Shown here piece by piece: positions 7,031 through 13,585 of a stretch of DNA of 17,715 nt. Each line of letters begins with the position of its first letter. The stretch's first letter is position 1. This stretch comes from JAJKJG01 sp036389455 (lineage in GTDB: Bacteria > Pseudomonadota > Alphaproteobacteria > Rhizobiales > Beijerinckiaceae), in the NCBI GenBank assembly GCA_036389455.1, contig DASVPW010000023.1:1-17715 (forward strand), read 5' to 3'. The notes beneath the pieces were generated by a model. That model saw only the letters and a list, made by a program, of their open reading frames with translations, searched no databases and had not been told where the DNA came from. The translations under genes and the position numbers were made by a program.

Positions 7031-7651
7031 TTAAGTGATAGGCGTGACGAGGACTTTCGCGGCGGCAGGGCGCTCGCGCAGCAGAGCGTGGTAGCGCTCG
7101 AGGTTCGGGCGACGCTCGCGGGCTGTGGGGAGGTTGAGCCAGCGGTGCGCCGCGGCGCCGACCGCGATGTCGCCGACCGTGAAGGCGTCGCCCGTGACGA
7201 AGCGGCGCTCGCCAAGGTGCGCGTCGAGGAGGGCCGCGAAGGGCTCGCTCTTGGCGACCGACTGGGCGATGGCGGCGGCGTCGCGGCTCTCCGGCGCGGT
7301 GCGGACAAGGCCGTGGAAGGCCGGTCCCTGGGCCGGCGTGAAGGCCGTGCACTGCCAATCCATCCAGCGGTCGGCGTCGGCGCGGGCGCGGGGGTCGTCG
7401 GGCCAGAGCGACCCTGCGCCGTGCTTCGCCGCGAGGTAGCGCACGATGGCGTTCGACTCCCACAAGACGAAGCCGTCGTCCTCGATCGTCGGCACGAGAG
7501 CGTTCGGGTTCAGCCGCCGGTACTCCGGCGTGTCCACGATCCCGAACTCCCGCCCCGCGTCGATGCGCCGGTAGGGCAGGCCCAGCTCCTCGATGCACCA
7601 CATGACCTTCTGCACGTTGATCGAGTTCGTGCGGCCCCAGAGGGTGAGCAT
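7031..7651 (-). CDS. Glutathione S-transferase family protein
   Basis: This is a 206-residue cytosolic GST. The thioredoxin-like N-terminal half starts LTLWGRTNSINVQKV, with S10 as the probable glutathione-activating serine. NPNALVPTIEDDGFVLWESNAIVRYLA carries the cis-proline of VPT and the ES pair that binds the glutathione gamma-glutamyl group. The all-helical C-terminal half holds the conserved capping segment GDAFTVGDIAVG. It could conjugate or reduce electrophiles; the substrate is unknown. The ATG has AAGGA eight bases upstream. The gene starts 19 bases after the vapC stop, so it may be read from the vapBC promoter as well as its own, an odd partner for a toxin-antitoxin pair. The LpxO-like gene follows after 83 bases. 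Confidence 0.93.
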   Translation of the reverse strand: MLTLWGRTNSINVQKVMWCIEELGLPYRRIDAGREFGIVDTPEYRRLNPNALVPTIEDDGFVLWESNAIVRYLAAKHGAGSLWPDDPRARADADRWMDWQCTAFTPAQGPAFHGLVRTAPESRDAAAIAQSVAKSEPFAALLDAHLGERRFVTGDAFTVGDIAVGAAAHRWLNLPTARERRPNLERYHALLRERPAAAKVLVTPIT

Positions 7652-7670
7652 GCGGTGGTTCCTTGGCGGG

Positions 7671-8057
7671 TCAGCGGATGAGGTGCAGGTCGAGGTCCAG
7701 GTTCTTGACGAGGGCCCAGGACCGGTCGGCGGTGAACACAGGCAGGTCGAGTTCGAGGGCGAGGGCGACGCAGGCCCGGTCGGCGAGCGAGAGGCCGGCG
7801 TCCGCCGTCCTCGCCATCAGGAGGCCAGCCGCGACTGCGCGGTCGTAGGTGAAGTCGTGTGCGACGAGCTCGAGGGCGTCGATTCTGTCGACGGCGGCTT
7901 CGGGCCGCCATCCGGTGCGGACGAGGACGGTCGCGACTTCGGCGACGATCAAGGTGGACACTTGCGCGCCCTGCAGGAGCGGGAGGACGATGTCTTGGCC
8001 TGGCTCGCTGTTCAGGACCGCCATGATGGCCGACGAATCCAGGACGACGTCACTCAT
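7671..8057 (-). CDS. vapC: VapC-family PIN-domain toxin ribonuclease
   Basis: The 128-residue protein is a single PIN domain, the toxin of type II VapBC modules, which cleave RNA such as tRNA when freed from the antitoxin. The acidic magnesium-binding residues are all present: D7 in VVLDSSA, E40 in STLIVAEVA, D93 in LSLADRACVALA and D111 in VFTADRSW. The product therefore looks active. Its ATG overlaps the vapB stop by eight bases (ATGAGTGA), typical of translational coupling in these operons. The actual RNA target cannot be told. The fit to the FitB/VapC group is good, and the partner antitoxin upstream confirms the module. Confidence 0.93.
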   Translation of the reverse strand: MSDVVLDSSAIMAVLNSEPGQDIVLPLLQGAQVSTLIVAEVATVLVRTGWRPEAAVDRIDALELVAHDFTYDRAVAAGLLMARTADAGLSLADRACVALALELDLPVFTADRSWALVKNLDLDLHLIR

Positions 8058-8370
8058 CCTTGAGGAAGTCCGACAGGGGCGGCTTCGGTAGCCCCTTCAT
8101 CTCGGCGTCTTCGCAGGCGGCTTCCCAGCGCCGCTCCGCGATCAGCTCGTCCACGAGGCTGCGGCCGGGCCGCACGAACTGGCGCATCTCGGCCTGGATT
8201 TCCGCGATGACCGCCTGGTACTCCTCCTTGGACATCCTGGGCTTCGCCCCGATCGCTTCGCTGAGCACGGCCCGCGCCTCTGCTTCCATGCTGCGCCCGT
8301 TCTGGGCCGCGCGCACGCGGAGCCCATCGCGAACCTCGTCGGGCAAGTTGCGGATGGTGAGGGTGGCCAT
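8050..8370 (-). CDS. vapB: VapB/FitA-like ribbon-helix-helix antitoxin
   Basis: The 106-residue protein begins with MATLTIRNLPDEVRDGLRVRAAQNGRSM, the ribbon-helix-helix DNA-binding domain of FitA-type antitoxins. AEARAVLSEAI closes the domain. The C-terminal half (about 45-106) is charged and helical and ends in PPLSDFLKDE, as expected for the segment that wraps the toxin. It should neutralise VapC and, as a complex with it, repress its own promoter. At 106 residues it is longer than many FitA antitoxins of about 80. No purine-rich ribosome-binding site precedes the ATG (the sense strand there is TCCTCCCGCC). A consensus -35 box lies only about 30 bases upstream, so the message may be leaderless. 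Confidence 0.9.
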   Translation of the reverse strand: MATLTIRNLPDEVRDGLRVRAAQNGRSMEAEARAVLSEAIGAKPRMSKEEYQAVIAEIQAEMRQFVRPGRSLVDELIAERRWEAACEDAEMKGLPKPPLSDFLKDE

Positions 8371-8376
8371 GGCGGG

Positions 8377-8405
8377 AGGATGGGGAGTGACAGCAATGCT
8401 GTCAA
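8377..8405 (-). promoter_or_regulatory. Predicted vapBC promoter, possibly leaderless
   Basis: On the minus strand a perfect TTGACA (8405-8400) is followed after 17 bases by CATCCT (8382-8377), a poor -10 box. With usual spacing, transcription would begin at 8370, which is the A of the vapB ATG. This fits the absence of a Shine-Dalgarno sequence. The -35 match is seen directly; the -10 and the start point are inferred. Confidence 0.45.
8388..8404. promoter_or_regulatory. Perfect palindrome, candidate VapBC operator
   Basis: TGACAGCA and TGCTGTCA form a perfect inverted repeat with eight-base arms and one central A, 18 bases before the vapB start. It overlaps the -35 box and the spacer of the predicted promoter. 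Ribbon-helix-helix antitoxins of the FitA/VapB type bind such short inverted repeats to repress their own operon, so this is a strong operator candidate. Confidence 0.6.
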
Positions 8406-8407
8406 CC

Positions 8408-8767
8408 TCAGTCCCTCAGATCCGAAGAATGATGAGGTATCAATGTCAGCTGCGTCGATATGCATTCCGCTAGGGTCAAGGTGGCCTGCGACGCTTCTAG
8501 GGAAACTGATTTTGTGTCCAAACCGACGCCAACATCCTGCTCTTTGACTGACCGGCCGGATTGCGAAGGGTCCTTACAGCTGACGAGCCAAGTCACTGGA
8601 CGCCGGCTAATCGGACCCGACTGAATTTCGATAACTGTCATGTCGCGTCCTCCATCCGCGCCACGACCTGTCCAGGATGGTTGAAGGTCCATGGTGACTA
8701 GAATCTGTCGCACGAGCCGCTCAAAAGCCTCTCCCCGGGGCTCTTGATGCAGTTCAGCTAAATCAAA
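8408..8767 (-). pseudogene. Truncated restriction endonuclease (Mrr-like) remnant
   Basis: The open frame between the TGA at 8770-8768 and the stop at 8408 reads RGEAFERLVRQIL, then WTGRGADGGRDM, then WLVSCKDPSQSGRSVKEQDV. This is the start of a PD-(D/E)XK restriction-endonuclease domain of the Mrr-like type. The aspartate of GGRD and the lysine of SCK stand for the catalytic core. After KEQDV the expected rest of the domain is absent and the remaining 40 or so residues look unrelated. No homologous continuation was seen in the other two frames on this strand. There is also no ATG, GTG or TTG start before the conserved helix; the first is a GTG at 8713, inside it. It is therefore a fragment, with perhaps 80 of several hundred residues kept. 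The DNA here is visibly less GC-rich than its neighbours, which suggests past transfer. Confidence 0.6.
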
Positions 8768-8776
8768 TCAGCTTCG

Positions 8777-9949
8777 TCAACCCGTCCTCTCGAACAGCTC
8801 CCGCCCGATCAGCATGCGCCTGATCTCGCTCGTGCCGGCGCCGATCTCGTAGAGCTTGGCGTCGCGCAGCAGGCGCCCCGTCGGGTAGTCGTTGATGTAG
8901 CCGTTGCCGCCGAGGAGCTGGATCGCGTCCAACGCGCATTGGGTCGCCTTCTCGGCGGCGTAGAGGATCGCGCCGGCGGCGTCCTCGCGGGTGGTCTCGC
9001 CGCGGTCGCAGGCCTTGGCGACGGCGTAGACGTAGGCCTTGCAGGCGTTCATGGTCACGTACATGTCGGCGAGCTTGCCCTGGACGAGCTGGAACGAGCC
9101 GATGGCTTGTCCGAACTGCTTGCGCTCGTGAACATAGGGCAGCGCCACGTCGAGGCAGGCCTGCATGATCCCCAAGGGACCGGCGGCCAGCACCACGCGC
9201 TCGTAGTCGAGGCCGGACATCAGCACGTTCACGCCGCGTCCGACCTCTCCCAGCACGTTCTCCTCCGGCACCTCGCAGTCCTCGAACACGAGCTCGCAGG
9301 TGTCGGAGCCGCGCATACCGAGCTTGTCGAGCTTCTGGTGCGTCGAGAAGCCCTTCATGCCTTTTTCGATCAGGAAGGCCGTGATGCCGCGGGGGCCCGC
9401 GGCGGGGTCGGTCTTGGCGTAGACCACGAGGGTCTCGGCCTCGGGGCCGTTAGTGATCCACATCTTCGAGCCGCTGAGGACGTAACGATCGCCCTTTTTG
9501 TCGGCGCGGGTCCGCATCGAGACCACGTCCGAGCCCGAGCCCGGCTCCGACATGGCGAGCGCGCCGACGTGCTCGCCGGAGATCAGCTTCGGCAGGTACT
9601 TGCGCTTCTGCGCATCCGTGCCGTTGCGGCGGATCTGGTTGACGCAGAGGTTCGAGTGGGCGCCGTAGGAGAGGCCGACCGAGGCCGAGGCACGGGACAC
9701 CTCCTCCATGGCGACGCAGTGCTCGAGGTAGCCGAGGCCCGATCCGCCGTACTCCTCCTCGACCGTGATGCCGTGCAGGCCGAGCGCCCCCATCTGCGGC
9801 CACAGGTCCCGCGGGAAGGTGTTGGTGCGGTCGATCTCGTCGGCCCTGGGCGCGATCGCGTCCTGCGCGAAGTCGCGCACGCTCGCGCGGATGGCGTCGG
9901 CGGTGTCGCCGAGGTCGAAGTCGAACTCGCGGGCGGCGTTCGGGATCAT
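8777..9949 (-). CDS. ivd: Isovaleryl-CoA dehydrogenase
   Basis: This 390-residue FAD-dependent acyl-CoA dehydrogenase should oxidise isovaleryl-CoA to 3-methylcrotonyl-CoA in leucine breakdown, passing electrons to ETF. The family motifs ALAMSEPGSGSDV (130-142) and WITNG are present. LLGGNGYINDYPTGRLLRDAKLYEIGAGTSEIRR is near the end. The base is E250 in SGLDYERVVLAAGPLG, the position used by isovaleryl-CoA dehydrogenases. The site that carries the base in medium-chain enzymes reads IGAGT here, i.e. alanine, which supports the isovaleryl assignment. The ATG at 9947-9949 gives the usual family length; an in-frame TTG at 9994 would add 15 residues. The other leucine-degradation genes (methylcrotonyl-CoA carboxylase and so on) do not follow; a nuclease remnant and vapBC do. 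Confidence 0.93.
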   Translation of the reverse strand: MIPNAAREFDFDLGDTADAIRASVRDFAQDAIAPRADEIDRTNTFPRDLWPQMGALGLHGITVEEEYGGSGLGYLEHCVAMEEVSRASASVGLSYGAHSNLCVNQIRRNGTDAQKRKYLPKLISGEHVGALAMSEPGSGSDVVSMRTRADKKGDRYVLSGSKMWITNGPEAETLVVYAKTDPAAGPRGITAFLIEKGMKGFSTHQKLDKLGMRGSDTCELVFEDCEVPEENVLGEVGRGVNVLMSGLDYERVVLAAGPLGIMQACLDVALPYVHERKQFGQAIGSFQLVQGKLADMYVTMNACKAYVYAVAKACDRGETTREDAAGAILYAAEKATQCALDAIQLLGGNGYINDYPTGRLLRDAKLYEIGAGTSEIRRMLIGRELFERTG

Positions 9950-10016
9950 GGCGGGGCCCGTGCTGGCGTCGTCACCCCGCTTGTACCAGCCCAAAGCGGG
10001 GAGTCACGCGCCTCCG

Positions 10017-10060
10017 CTGTCATTCCGGGGCTTGCCGCTGCGCAACGCCCGGAATGACAG
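10017..10060. repeat. REP-like intergenic palindrome
   Basis: CTGTCATTCCGGG and CCCGGAATGACAG are perfect 13-base inverted arms around an 18-base middle, which itself contains a short TTGC/GCAA stem. Elements with the TCATTCCGGGGC start are common in Hyphomicrobiales intergenic DNA. It ends two bases before the chemoreceptor stop codon on that gene's downstream side, so it could also stop its transcription or protect the 3' end. Confidence 0.75.
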
Positions 10061-10062
10061 GG

Positions 10063-11409
10063 CTACAGCGCCCGCACGCGGCCCAAAAAGGTGTCGAGCT
10101 GCTGCCCGAAGGAGTCGGAATCCCGCGATAGGGCGTCGGAGACCGAGAGCAGGCTCTGTGCCGCGCGGTCGGCGCCGGTCATGGCCTCGCGGACCCGAAC
10201 CGAGGCGGAGACGATGTGGTCGGTGCGCGAGGCCGCCTCCTGGGCCTGCGCGGCGATTTGGGAGGTGGCGCCGCTCTGCTGCGTAACCGCGGTCGCGATC
10301 GCGCCGGCGATGCGCGAGACCTCGCCGATGGTCTCGGTCACGGCGCCGATGCGCTCGACCGAGCGGCGCATGGTATCCTGCACGGCGGCGATCTGGCGGG
10401 CGATGTCCTCGGTCGCCTTGCTGGTCTGCACGGCGAGCGACTTCACCTCCGAGGCGACGACGGCGAAGCCGCGCCCCGCCTCGCCGGCCCGCGCCGCCTC
10501 GATGGTGGCGTTGAGGGCGAGAAGGTTCGTCTGCGCGGCGATCGAGGCGATGAGGTCGACGACCGAGCCGATGCGCTTCGCGGCCTCGGCGAAGCTCTGC
10601 ATCTCGTCCTCGGCGGCCTTCGCGGACTGCACCGCGTGGCCGGCGATGTCGAGGCTGCGGCCGGACTGGCGCCCGATCTCCTCGATCGAGGCCGAGAGCT
10701 CCTCGGCGGCCGACGCCGTGCCGACGATGCTCTCCGAGGCGAGGCGGCAGGCCTCTTCCGAGCGGGTCGCCTCCTCGGCCGCGAGCGTCGAGGCGCCCTG
10801 CGTCTCCTCGGCGGCGGCCCGCAGCATGCCGGAGGCCTGCTCGATCGAGCCCGACACGTCGGCGACGGCGCGGGCGAAGTCGTCGATCGAGCCTTCGAGG
10901 GCCGCGTGGCGCTCCGCGACCGAGCGCCGGCCCTCGGCCTGGTCGAGGCCGATGGCGTTGAGCACGTCCATCATCAGGAAGGTGACGAGCCGCGTGCACT
11001 CGCCCGCGATGCGCGGCCCGACGATCGGATAGGCGCGGCCGATCTCGGCGAAGAGGTGCTGCAGGATCGTGAGCGCCATGGTGACCCGGGAGCGGGCACC
11101 CATGCCGCTCGCCTGCTCGACCTTGGCGAACTCGGTCAGGCGCGCGAGGTAGGCGTTGTCGAAGCCGTGCTCGAACAGCGCCTCGTAGTGGCGGGTGCCG
11201 ATCGGTTCGAGCGCCGCGCGGTGGGTCTCGGCGAAGGTCTTGTAGGCCGGGTGCCGGCAGATGCCGTCGTAATGCGCCTTGAGGGCCGGGCCGGCGCCGC
11301 GCCGCACCTGCGGCGCGTGCCGGCGCACGGCAGCAAGGAGAACGGCGTCGATGCCGAAGGCGGCAAGGCGCGCTTCGACCTGGTCGCGGAACGATGAGGG
11401 GAACGACAT
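10063..11409 (-). CDS. Globin-coupled methyl-accepting chemotaxis protein, soluble
   Basis: The 448-residue protein has an N-terminal protoglobin/globin-sensor domain (about residues 1-160), a linker, and a methyl-accepting signalling domain. The latter's hairpin tip reads LIASIAAQTNLLALNATIEAARAGEAGRGFAVVASEV (287-322). There is no transmembrane segment or HAMP domain, so it is a cytosolic sensor like HemAT, signalling to CheA/CheW. In oxygen-sensing relatives the proximal heme ligand sits in a segment of the form VHxxxGLxPRxY. Here the matching FAKVEQASGMGARSRV has E98 in place of the histidine, so heme binding may be lost or altered. The C-terminus (FLGRVRAL) has no CheR/CheB-binding pentapeptide. 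The ATG at 11407-11409 is preferred over a TTG eight codons earlier because AGGA lies about ten bases before it. Confidence 0.88.
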   Translation of the reverse strand: MSFPSSFRDQVEARLAAFGIDAVLLAAVRRHAPQVRRGAGPALKAHYDGICRHPAYKTFAETHRAALEPIGTRHYEALFEHGFDNAYLARLTEFAKVEQASGMGARSRVTMALTILQHLFAEIGRAYPIVGPRIAGECTRLVTFLMMDVLNAIGLDQAEGRRSVAERHAALEGSIDDFARAVADVSGSIEQASGMLRAAAEETQGASTLAAEEATRSEEACRLASESIVGTASAAEELSASIEEIGRQSGRSLDIAGHAVQSAKAAEDEMQSFAEAAKRIGSVVDLIASIAAQTNLLALNATIEAARAGEAGRGFAVVASEVKSLAVQTSKATEDIARQIAAVQDTMRRSVERIGAVTETIGEVSRIAGAIATAVTQQSGATSQIAAQAQEAASRTDHIVSASVRVREAMTGADRAAQSLLSVSDALSRDSDSFGQQLDTFLGRVRAL

Positions 11410-11542
11410 GAGCAGAACGTCCTGGCGGAGCAATCGCAGGGACGGTACGGCAGAAATTTGAGGGCTTCCTTAACGTTACCGGCTCGCGGGCGAGGGCCGG
11501 CGGCCCTATAACCCGCGCGGCTGCCGACGGGAGTTCGACCGC

Positions 11543-13582
11543 ATGAACGATGCTCGAGGCGAGATGCCCGACCCGCACCTCTGGCTCGAGGCGGTCGAGA
11601 GCGAGGAGGCGCTCGCGTGGGTGCGGGCGCAGAACGAGATCACGCGCCGGGCGCTCTGCGACGCCGCCTTCGAGGCCGACAAGGCCGCGATCTACGACAT
11701 CTCGACGAGGCCGACGAACATCCCCTTCGTCACCCGGCGGGGCGCGCACGTCTACAACTTCTGGCAGGACCAGGCGCACGTGCGCGGGCTCTGGCGGCGC
11801 ACGACCCTCGACCAGTACCGCGGGAGCGAGCCCGCCTGGGAGACCGTTCTCGACGTCGACGCGCTCGCCCGGGACGAGGTCGAAGACTGGGTCTTTGGCG
11901 GCTGCGCGACCCTCGAGCCCGAGCACCGGCTCGGCTTCGTGCGCCTCTCCCGCGGCGGCGCCGACGCCGTCGTGATCCGCGAGTTCGACCTCGTGGAGAA
12001 GCGCTTCGTCGAGGGCGGCTTCGCCCTCGACGAGGCCAAGGGCGGAGCGGCCTGGGAAGACGCCGACACGCTCCTCGTCACGACGACGCTGGGCGAGAAC
12101 GCCGCCACGACCTCGGGCTACCCCCGCACGGTGCGGCGCTGGCGGCGCGGCCTGCCCTTCGCCGAGGCGCCCATCGAGTTCGAGATCGAGGCGGACGACG
12201 TGTGGACCGGCGTCTACGTCGACCGCGAGCCCGGCTTCGAGCGCGTTTTCTACCGCCGCCAGATCACCTTCGAGGAGGGCGAGAGTTTCCTGCGCCGCGA
12301 CGGTGAGGCGCTCACCCGGATCGACCTGCCGCTCGACAGCGAGTGGCAGGTCGAGCGGGACTGGCTTGTGGTGAAGCTCAAGTCCGAGTGGGCCCTGCCG
12401 GATGCCGTCCATCCGCCGGACGCGCTGCTCGCGATCTCCTTCTCGGCCTTCCTCGCCGGCAGCCGCGACTTCACGGTGCTGTTCAGGCCCGGGCCGCGGC
12501 GGGTCCTGTCGGGCTTCTTCTGGGGCCGCACCCGGCTCGTGCTCACCGTGCTCGACAACCTCGCGAGCCGGATTCTCCTCGCCGTGCCCGGCAAGGCCGG
12601 CTGGACGACGGAGCCTCTCGCCGGCCTCTCCGAGGAGGCGGAGGTCGGCGCCTGGCCCCTCGACGCCGGCGACGTCGACCGCACCGACGAGTTCCTGCTC
12701 TCGATCACGAGCTACGTCGAGCCGACGAAGCTCGCCCTCGTCTCGGCCGACGCGCGGATCGAGATCCTGAAGGAGGCGCCGTCCGTCTTCGACGCCTCGG
12801 GCCTCGCCGTCACGCGGCACGAGGCGGTCGCGGCCGACGGCGAGCGCATCCCGTACTTCCAGATCGGGCCGAGAGAGGCGGGCGGGCCGCGCCGGACCAT
12901 GCTCCTCGGCTACGGCGGCTTCGCGATCCCGATGCGGCCCGCCTATCTCGGCGCGGTCGGCAAGGTCTGGCTCGAGCAGGGCAACGTCTGGGTCATAGCC
13001 AACATCCGCGGCGGGGGGGAGTTCGGGGCGCCCTGGCACAAGGCCGGGATGCGGGAAGGCAAGGCGCGCTCGCACGACGACTTCGCCGCGGTCGCCCGCG
13101 ACCTCGTCGCCCGCGGCGTGACCACCCCGGATCGTCTTGCCGCCCACGGCGGCTCGAACGGCGGCCTCCTCGTCGGCAACATGCTGACCCGCTACCCCGA
13201 AAGCTTCGGCGCGGTCTGGTGCACGGTGCCGCTCCTCGACATGCAACGCTACACGAAGCTGCTTGCCGGCCCGAGCTGGATCGCCGAGTACGGCGACCCG
13301 GACGACCCCGCCGACTGGGCCTTCATGGAGGGCTTTTCGCCCTACCACAACCTGAAGGCCGGCCGCGCCTATCCGCCGGTCCTCCTCGTCACCTCGCGCC
13401 GCGACGACCGCGTCCATCCCGGGCACGCCCGCAAGATGGCGGCGCGGCTGATGGAGCTCGGACAGCCGGTGCTCTTCTACGAGCCCGACGAGGGCGGCCA
13501 CGGCGCCGCCAACAAGGAGCAGGCCGCCTTCCTCTCGGCGCTGGGCTTCAGCTTCCTGAAGAAGACGCTCGCGCCGGATTGA
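11543..13582 (+). CDS. Prolyl oligopeptidase family serine peptidase (S9A)
   Basis: This is a 679-residue cytosolic enzyme of the prolyl oligopeptidase family, which cleaves short peptides, classically after proline. It starts with the family sequence DPHLWLEAVESEEALAWVRAQN, followed by a long beta-propeller region (about 60-420). The alpha/beta-hydrolase domain holds the triad: S538 in HGGSNGGLL, D621 (in SRRDDRVHPGHA) and H653 in EGGHGAA. ANIRGGGEFGAPWH is the conserved segment before the nucleophile. No signal peptide is seen. The ATG start has GGGAG at 11529-11533, nine bases upstream. It is read away from the chemoreceptor gene, leaving 133 bases between the two starts, and its stop lies three bases from the stop of the opposing MATE gene. 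Substrate preference cannot be fixed from sequence. Confidence 0.93.
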   Translation: MNDARGEMPDPHLWLEAVESEEALAWVRAQNEITRRALCDAAFEADKAAIYDISTRPTNIPFVTRRGAHVYNFWQDQAHVRGLWRRTTLDQYRGSEPAWETVLDVDALARDEVEDWVFGGCATLEPEHRLGFVRLSRGGADAVVIREFDLVEKRFVEGGFALDEAKGGAAWEDADTLLVTTTLGENAATTSGYPRTVRRWRRGLPFAEAPIEFEIEADDVWTGVYVDREPGFERVFYRRQITFEEGESFLRRDGEALTRIDLPLDSEWQVERDWLVVKLKSEWALPDAVHPPDALLAISFSAFLAGSRDFTVLFRPGPRRVLSGFFWGRTRLVLTVLDNLASRILLAVPGKAGWTTEPLAGLSEEAEVGAWPLDAGDVDRTDEFLLSITSYVEPTKLALVSADARIEILKEAPSVFDASGLAVTRHEAVAADGERIPYFQIGPREAGGPRRTMLLGYGGFAIPMRPAYLGAVGKVWLEQGNVWVIANIRGGGEFGAPWHKAGMREGKARSHDDFAAVARDLVARGVTTPDRLAAHGGSNGGLLVGNMLTRYPESFGAVWCTVPLLDMQRYTKLLAGPSWIAEYGDPDDPADWAFMEGFSPYHNLKAGRAYPPVLLVTSRRDDRVHPGHARKMAARLMELGQPVLFYEPDEGGHGAANKEQAAFLSALGFSFLKKTLAPD

Positions 13583-13585
13583 TCC

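Noticed and set aside
11471..11478. TAACGTTA palindrome between the chemoreceptor and peptidase genes as a regulator site (for example CtrA)
   Set aside because: It matches only part of the TTAACCAT or TTAA-N7-TTAA consensus, and an 8-base palindrome is not enough evidence.
11507..11512. TATAAC as a -10 box for the peptidase gene
   Set aside because: No -35-like hexamer is found 16-18 bases upstream, so the promoter call is not supported.
10004..13501. A 1165-codon open frame on the minus strand across the peptidase and chemoreceptor genes
   Set aside because: It is a high-GC shadow: composition is Arg/Ala/Gly-rich, it has no domain, and it lies opposite or out of frame with two clearly real genes.
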